This document shows positions 6,669 through 15,206 of a stretch of 41,131 nt of DNA, one piece after another; positions within the stretch are counted from its first letter, which is position 1; each line of letters starts with the position of its first letter. A program made the translations under genes and the position numbers. The DNA is from a virus. Where the stretch lies: IMG/VR virus record IMGVR_UViG_3300025617_000046, positions 1 through 41,131 of that record; one strand, given 5' to 3'. Below the pieces are notes generated by a model that was not told the DNA's origin, ran no database searches, and saw nothing but the letters and a program-made list of their open reading frames with translations.

Positions 6669-7113
6669 ACGAAGACACGCAATAGCGAAAGGCTATCGCA
6701 GTGGTCTGGAAGAGCAAACCAGCAGACAAATTGAACAGGCAGGTTTACCGGTTTTGTACGAGACTGACAAAATCAAATACACCTGGCCAGAACGGCAAGC
6801 GACATACACTCCAGATTGGAAGCTCCCATCGAAAGATGGGGGCTTTTTCTTTGTGGAAACAAAGGGGATTTGGACAGTTGAAGATCGCCAAAAATGGCAT
6901 CTGGTGACGCAACAGCATCCAGATGTCGATTTCCGCCTAGTGTTCAGCAATCAAAATGCTCGTTTGTACAAAGGCAGCCCAACCACATATGCCGCCTACT
7001 GCGATAAGCACGGCTTCAAATACGCCAACAAAACAATCCCACAAGAATGGCTCGAAGAAGGAGGCAATCAAAATGCAAAGCCAGTATCAGACGATATTAA
7101 ATCACCTAGTTGA
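6625..7113 (+). CDS. endonuclease I, Holliday-junction resolvase (T7 gp3-like)
   Basis: About 162 aa. It would cut branched DNA and help degrade host DNA or resolve replication intermediates. Similarity to T7 gp3 runs almost full length: YRSGLEEQTSRQIE, TYTPDW, FFVETKGIW, DRQKWHLV, LYKGSPTTYA, CDKHGFKYA and IPQEW. The four catalytic residues are present: Glu29, Asp64, Glu78 and Lys80 (T7 Glu20, Asp55, Glu65, Lys67). The start is uncertain because the frame stays open upstream inside the ssb gene; 6625 (MTSRVKQQ) gives a 44-base overlap, and an ATG at 6589 is also possible. The next gene starts inside its 3' end. Confidence 0.92.
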   Translation: MTSRVKQQRAVTISRRRHAIAKGYRSGLEEQTSRQIEQAGLPVLYETDKIKYTWPERQATYTPDWKLPSKDGGFFFVETKGIWTVEDRQKWHLVTQQHPDVDFRLVFSNQNARLYKGSPTTYAAYCDKHGFKYANKTIPQEWLEEGGNQNAKPVSDDIKSPS

Positions 7114-7273
7114 TTATGAATCGATTTCCGGAGTTGAGGCTGCGGAACTTTACAGGGTTCGTGCTTTGCCAAGACGCATCAAGGACCTGAAAGAGAACGG
7201 CTTCAACATAATCAGTGAGTGGCGCACCGACCCTTTGGGTCAGCGTTATAAAAAGTACCGTTTAGCAAATTAA
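7073..7273 (+). CDS. small helix-turn-helix protein (66 aa)
   Basis: The sequence MQSQYQTILNHLVDYESIS-GVEAAELY-RVRALPRRIKDL resembles the winged helix-turn-helix domain common in phages (HTH_39 type). Such proteins have the pattern of a helix, a short turn with EA.E.., a recognition helix with R.I.DL, and a hairpin ending in a basic YRL-type tail (here QRYKKYRLAN). The start at 7073 follows AAGGAGG with 8-base spacing and overlaps endonuclease I by 41 bases. It is the only DNA-binding regulator-like protein seen. DNA binding is inferred from the fold pattern; its target is unknown. Confidence 0.7.
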   Translation: MQSQYQTILNHLVDYESISGVEAAELYRVRALPRRIKDLKENGFNIISEWRTDPLGQRYKKYRLAN

Positions 7274-7284
7274 GGGAGAATAGG

Positions 7285-8919
7285 ATGCCCATCGATAAAG
7301 AGGAAAGCACATTCATTTGCCACCAGCCTTGTGAGGCATGTGGTTCACGGGATGCTTCATCGCTTTTTAGCGATGGGCACTCCTATTGCTTTTCCTGTGA
7401 AAAATACACACCACCGGAAGGAGAAATAGCCATCACAACACAATCACAACAACACACCAACCTCATTCATGGCGAACATAAAGCGATACCAGCTAGGGGC
7501 TTGAATGAAGAAGACTGCCGCAAATTCGGATACCAGATAGGCATAAAGCAAAATGGTGAGCCGGTACAAATTGCGCAGTATCGAGACAAACAAGGTAAAG
7601 TCACCGCACAGAAGGTGCGGGGCCGTGACAAATCCTTCCAGATGATTGGTGACAGTAAAGACATAACGCTGTTTGGCAGTCATCTATGGAGTAAGGGCAA
7701 AAAAGTCTGCCTAACAGAAGGCGAGCTAGACGCTATCAGCCTATCAAAATGTTTTGGGCACAAATACGCCTGTGTGTCTCTACCATCAGGCGCACAATCA
7801 GCCGTTAAGGCAGTAAAGGCGAACTTTGACTATCTCAACGGATTTGATGAGGTGGTTATCTGCACGGATATGGATGCTGCTGGACGCAAGGCGGCCCAAG
7901 CTATTGCTGAAGCATTGCCGGTTGGTAAGGCCAGCATCGCAACGCTACCAGAAAAAGATGCCAATGAAGCCTTGATAAAAGGCAAGACAGCCGAATTGAT
8001 ACAGGCGGTCTACCAGGCAAAACCTTTCAGGCCAGATGGTATTAAGGCAGCTAATGATTACAGAGATATCATCACTGCCGATGAAACAGCCAGCGCAATT
8101 ACCTGGCCTTACTCCGAATTGAACACTGTACTGCGTGGATTAAGAAAATCCGAGCTGGTTACAATAGTTGCGGGGTCGGGCACAGGCAAGTCTACCTTCT
8201 GTAAAGAGGTCATCCACCATCTACTGATGTGTGGCCAGAAGGTCGGTGTACTGGCCCTAGAAGAAAGCAACAAGCGCAGTCTTTTGGGTCTTACTGGCAT
8301 ACACATGAGCAAGAACCTTCTGGTCGATAGAGACCAGGCAACTGATGATGAGGTGCTAGAGGCATTTGACGACCTGTTCACAGACCGGACTTGCGTCATG
8401 TTCGATGCGTTTGGCTCTAACGAAATCGACATCATTCTTCAACGCATCCAATACATGGTGCGTTCACTAGGTGTCGAATGGATAATCCTCGACCACATCT
8501 CCATCCTCGTCAGTGCGACAGAAGGCGATGAAAGACGGATGTTGGATGCTGCCTGTACCAAGTTTCGGACGCTAGTCCAGGAGCTGAACATAGGCATGAT
8601 TATGGTCAGCCATCTGAGCAGACCATCAGGCGACAGAGGCCATGAAAGTGGCGCAGCGGTGCGTCTGAACAGCATTAGAGGCTCACATTCCATAGCCCAG
8701 CTATCAGATGCCTGTGTGGCACTGCAGGTGGACCCGGACGAGCCGGACAGTGACATCAGACACTTACGAATATTGAAGAACCGTTTCACCGGTCAGACAG
8801 GTGACGCAGGGACACTTGTCTACAACAGAGAGACCGGGCGGCTACTCGAAGAGGAGCTAAGCCATTTCACCCCTGTAAATGACGATGACGAAGGAGATGC
8901 AGATGATGCAGTCAGTTAA
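7285..8919 (+). CDS. DNA primase-helicase (T7 gp4-like)
   Basis: A 544-aa bifunctional protein that primes the lagging strand and unwinds DNA ahead of the polymerase. The N-terminal zinc ribbon has Cys16, Cys19, Cys35 and Cys38, the same spacing as T7. A TOPRIM primase core follows (CLTEGELDAIS, then VICTDMDAAGRKAA with the DxD pair). The RecA-type helicase domain has Walker A AGSGTGKST with Lys302, Walker B WIILDHISIL, and the later motifs SHLSRP, RGSHSIAQ and ILKNRFTG. The C-terminus is strongly acidic (NDDDEGDADDAVS), as in T7 where the tail binds the polymerase. Length is close to T7 gp4 (566 aa). Confidence 0.96.
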   Translation: MPIDKEESTFICHQPCEACGSRDASSLFSDGHSYCFSCEKYTPPEGEIAITTQSQQHTNLIHGEHKAIPARGLNEEDCRKFGYQIGIKQNGEPVQIAQYRDKQGKVTAQKVRGRDKSFQMIGDSKDITLFGSHLWSKGKKVCLTEGELDAISLSKCFGHKYACVSLPSGAQSAVKAVKANFDYLNGFDEVVICTDMDAAGRKAAQAIAEALPVGKASIATLPEKDANEALIKGKTAELIQAVYQAKPFRPDGIKAANDYRDIITADETASAITWPYSELNTVLRGLRKSELVTIVAGSGTGKSTFCKEVIHHLLMCGQKVGVLALEESNKRSLLGLTGIHMSKNLLVDRDQATDDEVLEAFDDLFTDRTCVMFDAFGSNEIDIILQRIQYMVRSLGVEWIILDHISILVSATEGDERRMLDAACTKFRTLVQELNIGMIMVSHLSRPSGDRGHESGAAVRLNSIRGSHSIAQLSDACVALQVDPDEPDSDIRHLRILKNRFTGQTGDAGTLVYNRETGRLLEEELSHFTPVNDDDEGDADDAVS

Positions 8920-9265
8920 ACAAAATGACCTTTTTGAAGGTACAAACAATGGCCCGGCACATGAGGATGTTGCCAACGACAACTACACCAAGTGGCAGAA
9001 ATTCCACAGGGACAATCCTCATGTTTACCAGTTAATCAAACGCTTTACTAAACAGGCGATTGAGTCAGGCTTTAAACATTACGGGATGCAAACTGTCATC
9101 GAGCGGGTGCGCTGGCACACGATGATTGAGACACAGGGTGACCAGTTGAAAATCAACAACAACCACGGCCCTTACTACGCAAGGCTCTGGATGCAAGACC
9201 ATCCAGAAAACGCCGGATTTTACCACACACGTTCATCATCAGCAAGGAGAGTAGTAAATGACTGA
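8903..9265 (+). CDS. conserved phage protein of unknown function (120 aa)
   Basis: The core matches a family often found in phages and prophages with the pattern NPHVYQLIKRFTKQAI, GMQTVIERVRWHT, and KINNNHGPYYARLWM followed by HPENAGFYHTR. No function is known to me for it. Several in-frame ATG codons occur; 8903 is chosen because AAGGAG (8891-8896) lies six bases before it. It overlaps the primase-helicase by 17 bases and MazG by 8. Position in the replication block suggests a DNA-related or recombination role, which is unproven. Confidence 0.8.
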   Translation: MMQSVKQNDLFEGTNNGPAHEDVANDNYTKWQKFHRDNPHVYQLIKRFTKQAIESGFKHYGMQTVIERVRWHTMIETQGDQLKINNNHGPYYARLWMQDHPENAGFYHTRSSSARRVVND

Positions 9266-9656
9266 CCTAGATTTCTTAGATGAGGATTTCGACTTCGATG
9301 AGCCGATGACCTTTGAAGATTACGCCATGCAAGCAATGGATAAATGCTTCTACCCAGACAGCGTAATCTATCCAGCTTTTGGGCTGCTTAGTGAAGCCGG
9401 TGAGATTGCAGATAAGCTTAAGAAATACTTCCGTGATGGTGAAATCGACCAGGTTGCTTGTGAGGATGGGGTGGTTGAGCTACCTGCAGAATTACGCATG
9501 GGCCTGGCACATGAAATTGGGGACGTAATTTTCTACTGCTGTGCATTAGCATCAGACATTGGCTACGACTTTGAAGAAATAGCCCAGCTCAACCTCGAAA
9601 AGCTTGAAAGCCGCCAGCTGCGTGGCAAGCTTAGCGGATCTGGCGATTACCGTTAA
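9258..9656 (+). CDS. MazG-like nucleotide pyrophosphohydrolase
   Basis: A 132-aa protein of the all-alpha NTP pyrophosphatase superfamily, which hydrolyses (d)NTPs to monophosphates and pyrophosphate. The metal-binding ExxE...ExxD motif is present: Glu46/Glu49 in SEAGEIADKLKK and Glu86/Asp89 in HEIGDVIFYC. A very acidic N-terminal leader (DLDFLDEDFDFDEP) precedes the domain. Phage MazG proteins are thought to tune nucleotide pools or alarmone levels. The stop codon and the polymerase start share a base (TAATG), so translation is coupled. Confidence 0.88.
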   Translation: MTDLDFLDEDFDFDEPMTFEDYAMQAMDKCFYPDSVIYPAFGLLSEAGEIADKLKKYFRDGEIDQVACEDGVVELPAELRMGLAHEIGDVIFYCCALASDIGYDFEEIAQLNLEKLESRQLRGKLSGSGDYR

Positions 9657-11416
9657 TGCCCCTAATCTGGGACATTGAAAGCGACAATTTTCTAGACAAA
9701 ATTACCCGGATACACTGCATAGCTACATTTGACACAGAGACTGAAGTGTCTCGCATCTACGGCCCAGATGAGGTTGAAGATGGTATCAAATCGCTAATGG
9801 CTGCTGATGAAATCATTGGCCACAACATCATCACCTTCGACATACCAGCAATAAAAAAGCTGTACCCCTGGTTCAGTACAGATGGGCTTTTGGTCACGGA
9901 CACTCTTGTCCTGTCCAGGCTCATTTGTTCTGACCAGAAGACTGATGATTACATGCAGGGTTACACCCACGAACAATTCCCACGCAAACTTCATGGCTCA
10001 CATAGTCTGAAGGCGTGGGGTATTCGTTTGGGTGTTTTGAAAGGTGATTTCGGTGAACTGCATGGGTTCGAAGAATGTACCCAAGAAATGCTGGATTACT
10101 GTCAACAGGATGTTGTCGTTACCCATAAGCTGTGGACGCATCTCGCTCCACACGAATGGTCAACCGAAGCTATCAGGTTCGAGCATGACATTGCACAGAT
10201 ATGTGATGAAATTGGCCGGGCTGGATGGACTTTCGACCTACCAAAAGCACAAGCATTACACGCTAAGCTGCAAGCTGAAAAGATACAGATAGAGCAAGAG
10301 TTACAAAACCTGTTTCCAGCTTGGACAATCGAAACTGAGTTCATACCCAAAGTAAATAACAAGACCAGGGGCTACGAGAAAGGTGTTCCGTTCATTAAGA
10401 CAGAAACCATCTACTTTAACCCTAATTCAAGGCGGCACATTGAGCATTGTTTGCGCACCAAATACCAGTGGGAGCCAAAAGAGTTTACGCCGTCTGGTGA
10501 TGCAAAAATAGATGAAAGTGTTCTTGTTGGTCTGCTTTATCCAGAAGCACAAAAGCTTGCTCGGTCATTCATGCTCACCAAACGATTGGGCATGTTATCG
10601 GATGGTCAAAATGCCTGGCTGAAGCTTGTCGATGATGATGGCAAAATACGCCACACCATTAACACGCTAGGTACTGTCACCGGCAGGGCGTCAAGTTTTG
10701 GCCCCAACCTGCAGCAGGTCCCGGCTGTTCGTGCTGCTTTCGGCAAAGAGTGTCGTGAGCTGTTTAAACCAGCTAAAGGCTATCAGCTTGTAGGTGCTGA
10801 CTTGTCTGGCATCGAGCTTAGATGTCTCGCACACATGCTTCAGGACGGCGGGAAGTACGCTGACATCATCATGCAGGGTGACATCCATCAAGCTAACGCT
10901 GATGCAGCTGGCATTACCAGAGATGAAGCAAAAACCATGATTTATGCACTTTGCTACAATGCTGGGGATACTCGCTTGGGCGAAATCTTAGGCAAAGACG
11001 CAAAGGCAGGCCGGCAGCTGCGGGATAATTTCTTTAAGGCAAACCCAGCATTTCCGAAGCTGTTATCCCAGTTAAAACGTGCAGTTGAGAGTAGGGGGCA
11101 TCTCCTGGGTCTCGACAGAAGACGTTTACATGTGAGGGGTCACGCACACCTCAACGTGTTGTTGCAATCTGCTGGCGCACTAATCGCCAAGAAGTGGGTG
11201 CAGCTCATCGACCAAGAAATCAAACGACAACAGTTAGACGCACAAATCATCGCCTGGATCCATGATGAGGTCCAAGTGCAGGTGCGAGAAAAGGAGACAG
11301 AGCATGTCGGTAATCTCACTAGAGCAATGGCTGAAGAAGCGGGAAGACACTTCAACTTCGCCATCCCAATCGAAGCAGAGTTTAATGTCGGACAAACATG
11401 GGCTGAAACTCACTGA
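9656..11416 (+). CDS. family A DNA polymerase with 3'-5' exonuclease (T7 gp5-like)
   Basis: A 586-aa replicative polymerase, shorter than T7 gp5 (704 aa), apparently lacking a large thioredoxin-binding insertion. Proofreading domain: Asp6 and Glu8 (WDIES), Exo II GHNIITFD, Exo III YCQQDVVVT. Polymerase domain: motif A ADLSGIELR, motif B DEAKTMIYALCYNAG with Lys426 and Tyr430, motif C IHDEVQV. All catalytic residues are present. Two details stand out. The residue equivalent to E. coli Phe762 is Tyr430, as in T7, which is usual for virulent rather than integrating phages. The usual YGxG of motif B reads YNAG. The ATG overlaps the MazG stop. No thioredoxin gene is in the window. Confidence 0.97.
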   Translation: MPLIWDIESDNFLDKITRIHCIATFDTETEVSRIYGPDEVEDGIKSLMAADEIIGHNIITFDIPAIKKLYPWFSTDGLLVTDTLVLSRLICSDQKTDDYMQGYTHEQFPRKLHGSHSLKAWGIRLGVLKGDFGELHGFEECTQEMLDYCQQDVVVTHKLWTHLAPHEWSTEAIRFEHDIAQICDEIGRAGWTFDLPKAQALHAKLQAEKIQIEQELQNLFPAWTIETEFIPKVNNKTRGYEKGVPFIKTETIYFNPNSRRHIEHCLRTKYQWEPKEFTPSGDAKIDESVLVGLLYPEAQKLARSFMLTKRLGMLSDGQNAWLKLVDDDGKIRHTINTLGTVTGRASSFGPNLQQVPAVRAAFGKECRELFKPAKGYQLVGADLSGIELRCLAHMLQDGGKYADIIMQGDIHQANADAAGITRDEAKTMIYALCYNAGDTRLGEILGKDAKAGRQLRDNFFKANPAFPKLLSQLKRAVESRGHLLGLDRRRLHVRGHAHLNVLLQSAGALIAKKWVQLIDQEIKRQQLDAQIIAWIHDEVQVQVREKETEHVGNLTRAMAEEAGRHFNFAIPIEAEFNVGQTWAETH

Positions 11417-11648
11417 GGAAGAAGCCCACGGGATGGAGTCAATTTTCATGATTTTGTCACTAGCCCGGATGAAACCATTCACAACTAAAAGTGGGATGGC
11501 GAGGGAAGCAGCAACTGAAATTGCGCTGTGTGCCTCTGAGGGATTTTTAACCACCCAGCTCAACCCCACGACCTTTGGCAATGTGTGGCTGGTCACTCAG
11601 CTTGGCCTGGAATACTTAGAGGAGATGGAAGATGTTTTTGGCGTTTGA
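11385..11648 (+). CDS. small protein between polymerase and exonuclease (87 aa)
   Basis: Not recognised. The 87-aa frame from 11385 begins MSDKHGLKLTEEEAHGMESI and is mostly predicted helix (ATEIALCASEGFL, NVWLVTQLGLEYLEEMED). It overlaps the polymerase by 32 bases and the exonuclease by 17. The frame is open further upstream to 11262, but that would lie wholly inside the polymerase. Its place between polymerase and exonuclease suggests a replication accessory; nothing in the sequence proves it. Confidence 0.6.
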   Translation: MSDKHGLKLTEEEAHGMESIFMILSLARMKPFTTKSGMAREAATEIALCASEGFLTTQLNPTTFGNVWLVTQLGLEYLEEMEDVFGV

Positions 11649-12360
11649 TGCAGACATCCCGCTCTACCAGGCCGCATCGTCAGCTGAATTTGAAATGGAT
11701 TGGGGAGAGGACATCTGGTCTCTATCCACCGACCTCGCAGAAGCGAAGGACATCTTCAGGCAGCAGGTGGATAACATCAAGAAAAAGACAGGTGTAAGTC
11801 AGGCTGTCTTTTGTCTGACAGACCCCCACCACAATTTCCGTAAAGATGTTTACCCCAGCTACAAATCTGGGCGGAAGAAAACCAGAAAGCCACTAGGCTA
11901 CAAAGCTTTGTGTGAATGGCTAGCAGAAGAAGAAGAGACAATTCGTAAGCCGGGGCTTGAAGCAGATGACGTTTGTGGGCTGCTTTCTACCCAACCCAAG
12001 AACAAAGATAATTGCATAGTGGTAAGCAATGATAAGGATTTAATGACGATACCGGGACTACTGTATCGCCCCATGAATGATGAATTGCTGACCATCACAG
12101 AGCCAGAGGCTGACAAATACTTCTACACGCAATGCCTCACCGGTGACGCAACAGATGGCTATCCTGGAGTGCCTGGTATTGGCCCCAAGAAAGCTGAAGC
12201 AATACTTGGCTCCAGACCAGCATGGTCTGCTGTAGAGCAAGCATACATTAAAGCCGGTCTCACAAAAGATGACGCACTTCAACAGGCTCGCCTGGCCAGA
12301 ATACTACGCTGGTCAGAGTGGGATGAAAGCAAAGGAGAAATGATTTTATGGCATCCATAG
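11632..12360 (+). CDS. 5'-3' exonuclease / flap endonuclease (T7 gp6-like)
   Basis: A 242-aa FEN-family nuclease that would remove RNA primers and resect 5' ends during replication and recombination. Conserved metal ligands are visible: Asp6 and Asp8 (FDADIP), LEADDV with Asp112/Asp113, SNDKDL with Asp134 and Asp136, and TGDATD with Asp172 and Asp175. The helical arch residues FRKDVYPSYKSGRKK follow the family pattern, and VPGIGPKKA is the H3TH DNA-binding motif. GGAGATGGAAG precedes the ATG, and the gene end overlaps DUF3310. Together with polymerase, primase-helicase and ssDNA-binding protein this completes the T7-type replisome. Confidence 0.94.
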   Translation: MFLAFDADIPLYQAASSAEFEMDWGEDIWSLSTDLAEAKDIFRQQVDNIKKKTGVSQAVFCLTDPHHNFRKDVYPSYKSGRKKTRKPLGYKALCEWLAEEEETIRKPGLEADDVCGLLSTQPKNKDNCIVVSNDKDLMTIPGLLYRPMNDELLTITEPEADKYFYTQCLTGDATDGYPGVPGIGPKKAEAILGSRPAWSAVEQAYIKAGLTKDDALQQARLARILRWSEWDESKGEMILWHP

Positions 12361-12689
12361 ATTGGTCTAGCGACCAAAAAGAGGTGATGGCTGACGTAGG
12401 CTATGAGCTTTCAAAGCCGGTGCAGCCAAAAGTAGACATGGTTAATTCACCACCACATTACACCCACGGCGACATTGAGTGCATCGATGCGATTCGGGCC
12501 GCACTTGGCCCAGAAGGTTTCGCTGCGTTCTGTCGTGGCAATGTCATCAAATACAATTTCCGGTGTGACCACAAGGGTGGACTACAGGATGTAGAGAAGG
12601 CCGGTTGGTACCTCGATAAGCTGATTGACATAATGAGAACAAAAGCAGAACATAAAAACCCCGCTAGAGAGGAAAATAAGGACAAATGA
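12348..12689 (+). CDS. DUF3310 protein (T7 gp1.7-like nucleotide kinase family)
   Basis: A 113-aa protein whose central region VNSPPHYTHGDIECIDAI, then FCRGNVIKYNFRCDHKGG and DVEKAGWYLDKL, is the DUF3310 signature. That domain occurs in T7 gp1.7, which has nucleotide (dTMP/dGMP) kinase activity, and in many phage replication blocks. A role in the dNTP pool fits its neighbours: MazG, ribonucleotide reductase and ThyX. The gene overlaps the exonuclease by 13 bases and the reductase by 4 (ATGA). The kinase assignment is by family only. Confidence 0.85.
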   Translation: MASIDWSSDQKEVMADVGYELSKPVQPKVDMVNSPPHYTHGDIECIDAIRAALGPEGFAAFCRGNVIKYNFRCDHKGGLQDVEKAGWYLDKLIDIMRTKAEHKNPAREENKDK

Positions 12690-14326
12690 CATTCAGAAAC
12701 AAATTCGCAGAAGACATTTTCAATCTCAAATACAGGCATGAGGGATGTGAAACATGGGCATCACTCGCAGCAACATTAGTACATGAGGTTTGCGATGGCC
12801 TGATGTCACCCACCGAAGTGGACCAGCTCGTCTACTACATGACTGAGATGAAGTTCATCCCAGGGGGCCGGTACCTTTGGTATGCAGGGCGTGATGTCAA
12901 ATACTACAATAATTGCTTCTTGCTCCGCGCTGAGAATGACAACCGTGAAGACTGGGCATTACTGGCTCAGAAGGCCACTTCTGCTCTCATGTCCGGTGGT
13001 GGTATTGGCATTGATTACAGTGCCTACAGGCCGTCAGGTGCGCATCTAAAGCGTACAGGCGGCACAGCTTCCGGCCCACTGCCAATGATGGAGCTGGTAA
13101 ACGGCATTGGCCGTAATGTAATGCAGGGTGGTTCAAGGCGTTCAGCAATGTACGCATCGCTGCATTGGAAGCATGGTGACATCCACGACTTTCTTAACAT
13201 GAAAAACTGGGATGAAATGCCGGTGGGTGACACCACAATGGCCAAGCTTAAAGAGGCTGACTTTAACTTCAAAGCACCGATGGACATGACCAACATCAGC
13301 GTCAATTACGATACTGAGTGGCAGCACAAATACTGGGAAACCGGTGAAGTGGGCGATGTGTTCATGCACAACATGCGTCAGGCACTGAAATCATCAGAGC
13401 CTGGGTTTAGCTTCAATTACCAGAAGGATAATGAAACCCTAAGAAACGCATGTACTGAGGTTACATCAGCAGACCCGGATGATGTGTGTAATCTGGGTTC
13501 CATAAATCTTTCACGCATCGACAACATTAGTGAGTTTGCTGAAGTTGTTGAGCTTTCAACCAAATTCCTAATCTGTGGAACCATCAGGGGTCAAGTGCCC
13601 TATGAGGGCATCGAAAAGACACGGGAGAAAAACCGCAGACTTGGTCTTGGTTTGATGGGGATGCATGAGTGGCTAATTCAAAAAGGAGAACGCTATGAGG
13701 TTACCGATGAACTACATAAGTGGTTATTCGTCTACAAAACGGTCAGCGACAAAAGCAGTAAAGATTTCGCAGATTTTCTTGGTGTGTCTCGCCCTGTTGC
13801 TAACCGTGCTATTGCACCAACTGGAAGTATCGGCATCCTCGCCGGAACATCAACAGGCGTTGAACCCATCTTTGCAGTCGCATACAAACGGCGATATCTC
13901 AAAGGCGGTACACGCTGGCACTATCAATACGTTGTCGATAGTGCAGCACAAGACTTGATTGACCGGTACGGCGCAGACCCAGAGACAATCGAAAGTGCGA
14001 TTGACCTGGCGGCTGACCCAGAACGCAGGATCAAGTTCCAGGCAGATGTTCAGGATTATGTAGACATGTCTATATCATCCACCATCAACCTACCGGCCTG
14101 GGGCACCAAGCTTAACAATGAGGATACAGTTGAGCCATTCGCTCAGATGTTGGCAAAGTATGCGCACCGGTTGCGTGGGTTTACTTGCTATGCAGATGGC
14201 AGCCGTGGTGGCCAGCCGTTAACCTCTGTCCCTTACTCTGAAGCATCTAATCGCCAAGGCGAAGAGATACTGGAAACGCATGACATCTGTGACATTACGG
14301 GTCACGGTGGAAGCTGTGGAGTGTAG
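12686..14326 (+). CDS. nrdJ: class II (cobalamin-dependent) ribonucleotide reductase
   Basis: A 546-aa reductase that would convert ribonucleotides to deoxyribonucleotides with adenosylcobalamin as radical source, so it needs no separate radical subunit and no oxygen. Active-site features: Cys77 (NNCFLL) and Cys268 (VCNLGSINLSRI) as the redox pair, and the Asn254-x-Cys256-x-Glu258 triad (NACTEV) with the thiyl Cys. The loop SALMSGGGIGIDYSAYRPSGA and the phosphate-binding APTGSIGILAGTSTGVEP match class II enzymes. A Cys near the end (GHGGSCGV) is the expected shuttle cysteine. No class I small subunit lies nearby. Infection would then depend on host or imported B12. Confidence 0.93.
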   Translation: MTFRNKFAEDIFNLKYRHEGCETWASLAATLVHEVCDGLMSPTEVDQLVYYMTEMKFIPGGRYLWYAGRDVKYYNNCFLLRAENDNREDWALLAQKATSALMSGGGIGIDYSAYRPSGAHLKRTGGTASGPLPMMELVNGIGRNVMQGGSRRSAMYASLHWKHGDIHDFLNMKNWDEMPVGDTTMAKLKEADFNFKAPMDMTNISVNYDTEWQHKYWETGEVGDVFMHNMRQALKSSEPGFSFNYQKDNETLRNACTEVTSADPDDVCNLGSINLSRIDNISEFAEVVELSTKFLICGTIRGQVPYEGIEKTREKNRRLGLGLMGMHEWLIQKGERYEVTDELHKWLFVYKTVSDKSSKDFADFLGVSRPVANRAIAPTGSIGILAGTSTGVEPIFAVAYKRRYLKGGTRWHYQYVVDSAAQDLIDRYGADPETIESAIDLAADPERRIKFQADVQDYVDMSISSTINLPAWGTKLNNEDTVEPFAQMLAKYAHRLRGFTCYADGSRGGQPLTSVPYSEASNRQGEEILETHDICDITGHGGSCGV

Positions 14327-14328
14327 AA

Positions 14329-14502
14329 ATGGATGATGTAATAGATGTTATACCGTTTTGTTGTGGTCAGGAGGCTACGAGGGAAAGTTGGCAACTTTTC
14401 TCATGTCGAAAGTGCAACGGTGAAATCAGCTTCAACTTCGAAGAAGATAGCTGGGATTACGATTGCCCTTGGGCAACGCCACCAAGAAGAGACTTAGGTT
14501 AG
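14329..14502 (+). CDS. zinc-ribbon-like peptide between reductase and ThyX (57 aa)
   Basis: A short open frame fills the gap between the two nucleotide genes. It contains FCCG and, 13 residues later, CRKC, a spacing suited to a small zinc ribbon; a further Cys lies near the end (DYDCPW). GGAG stands 8-11 bases before the ATG, and its stop codon shares a base with the GTG start of thyX (TAGTG), the same coupling used elsewhere here. Function unknown. A redox or assembly role for the reductase would be pure speculation. Confidence 0.6.
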   Translation: MDDVIDVIPFCCGQEATRESWQLFSCRKCNGEISFNFEEDSWDYDCPWATPPRRDLG

Positions 14503-15200
14503 TGAATGTTGAGCTAGTAGATTACATGGGTAGCGACCTTACAGTAGTGAACGCTGCCCGTGTGTCTTTCTCAAAGCATAGCGATAGCGTGACAGAGAAG
14601 GATGAGCGGTTAATCAAGTACCTAGCTAAACACGGGCATTGGTCACCCTTTGCCCATTGCTTCATGCAATTTCGTATCAAGGCCCCACTATTTGTTGCTA
14701 GGCAGCTAGTTAAGCATCAGGTGGGTCTAACATGGAACGAAGTGTCTAGACGGTACGTTGATGATGATCCAGAGTTTCACACACCACAATCTTGGAGAGG
14801 TAAGCCAGAAAATAGTAAGCAAGGCAGCAGTGGATTACACCGGGACCAATTGCTACCCTCAAAGTACCTGGGTGAAGTTACAGACATTGCGTTGGAAGCT
14901 TATCAAAAGATGATTGTCCAGGGCATAGCACCAGAGCAAGCCCGAATGGTACTACCTCAAAACATGATGACTGAATGGTACTGGAGTGGTTCTCTGATGG
15001 CATTTGCCAGAGTGTGTAACCAACGCCTTGACCCACACTCACAATTTGAAACTGCGCAAATAGCAGATTGGATTGCAAATGAGATACACAACTGCTTTCC
15101 ATCTTCAGCCAATGCTTTGTTAAGAGAGCAACAAACATGGCCCAATGACCCAGAGTGGGAATGGGGTGTGGGATGGAAGGATGAAGCAGTCTATGGATAA
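14502..15200 (+). CDS. thyX: flavin-dependent thymidylate synthase
   Basis: A 232-aa ThyX that makes dTMP from dUMP with FAD, NADPH and methylene-tetrahydrofolate. Family features: MGSDLTVVNAARVSF at the N-terminus, HGHWSPFAHCFMQFRIKAP, the region KHQVGLTWNEVSRRYVD, and QARMVLPQNMMTEWYWSG near the C-terminus. The usual RHR...S motif is replaced by Lys71-His72-Gln73 with one extra residue before the conserved Ser. The GTG start at 14502 is preferred because it overlaps the previous stop and begins exactly where the family does; a TTG at 14463 is possible. It closes the nucleotide-synthesis block. Confidence 0.92.
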   Translation: MNVELVDYMGSDLTVVNAARVSFSKHSDSVTEKDERLIKYLAKHGHWSPFAHCFMQFRIKAPLFVARQLVKHQVGLTWNEVSRRYVDDDPEFHTPQSWRGKPENSKQGSSGLHRDQLLPSKYLGEVTDIALEAYQKMIVQGIAPEQARMVLPQNMMTEWYWSGSLMAFARVCNQRLDPHSQFETAQIADWIANEIHNCFPSSANALLREQQTWPNDPEWEWGVGWKDEAVYG

Positions 15201-15206
15201 AGAAAT

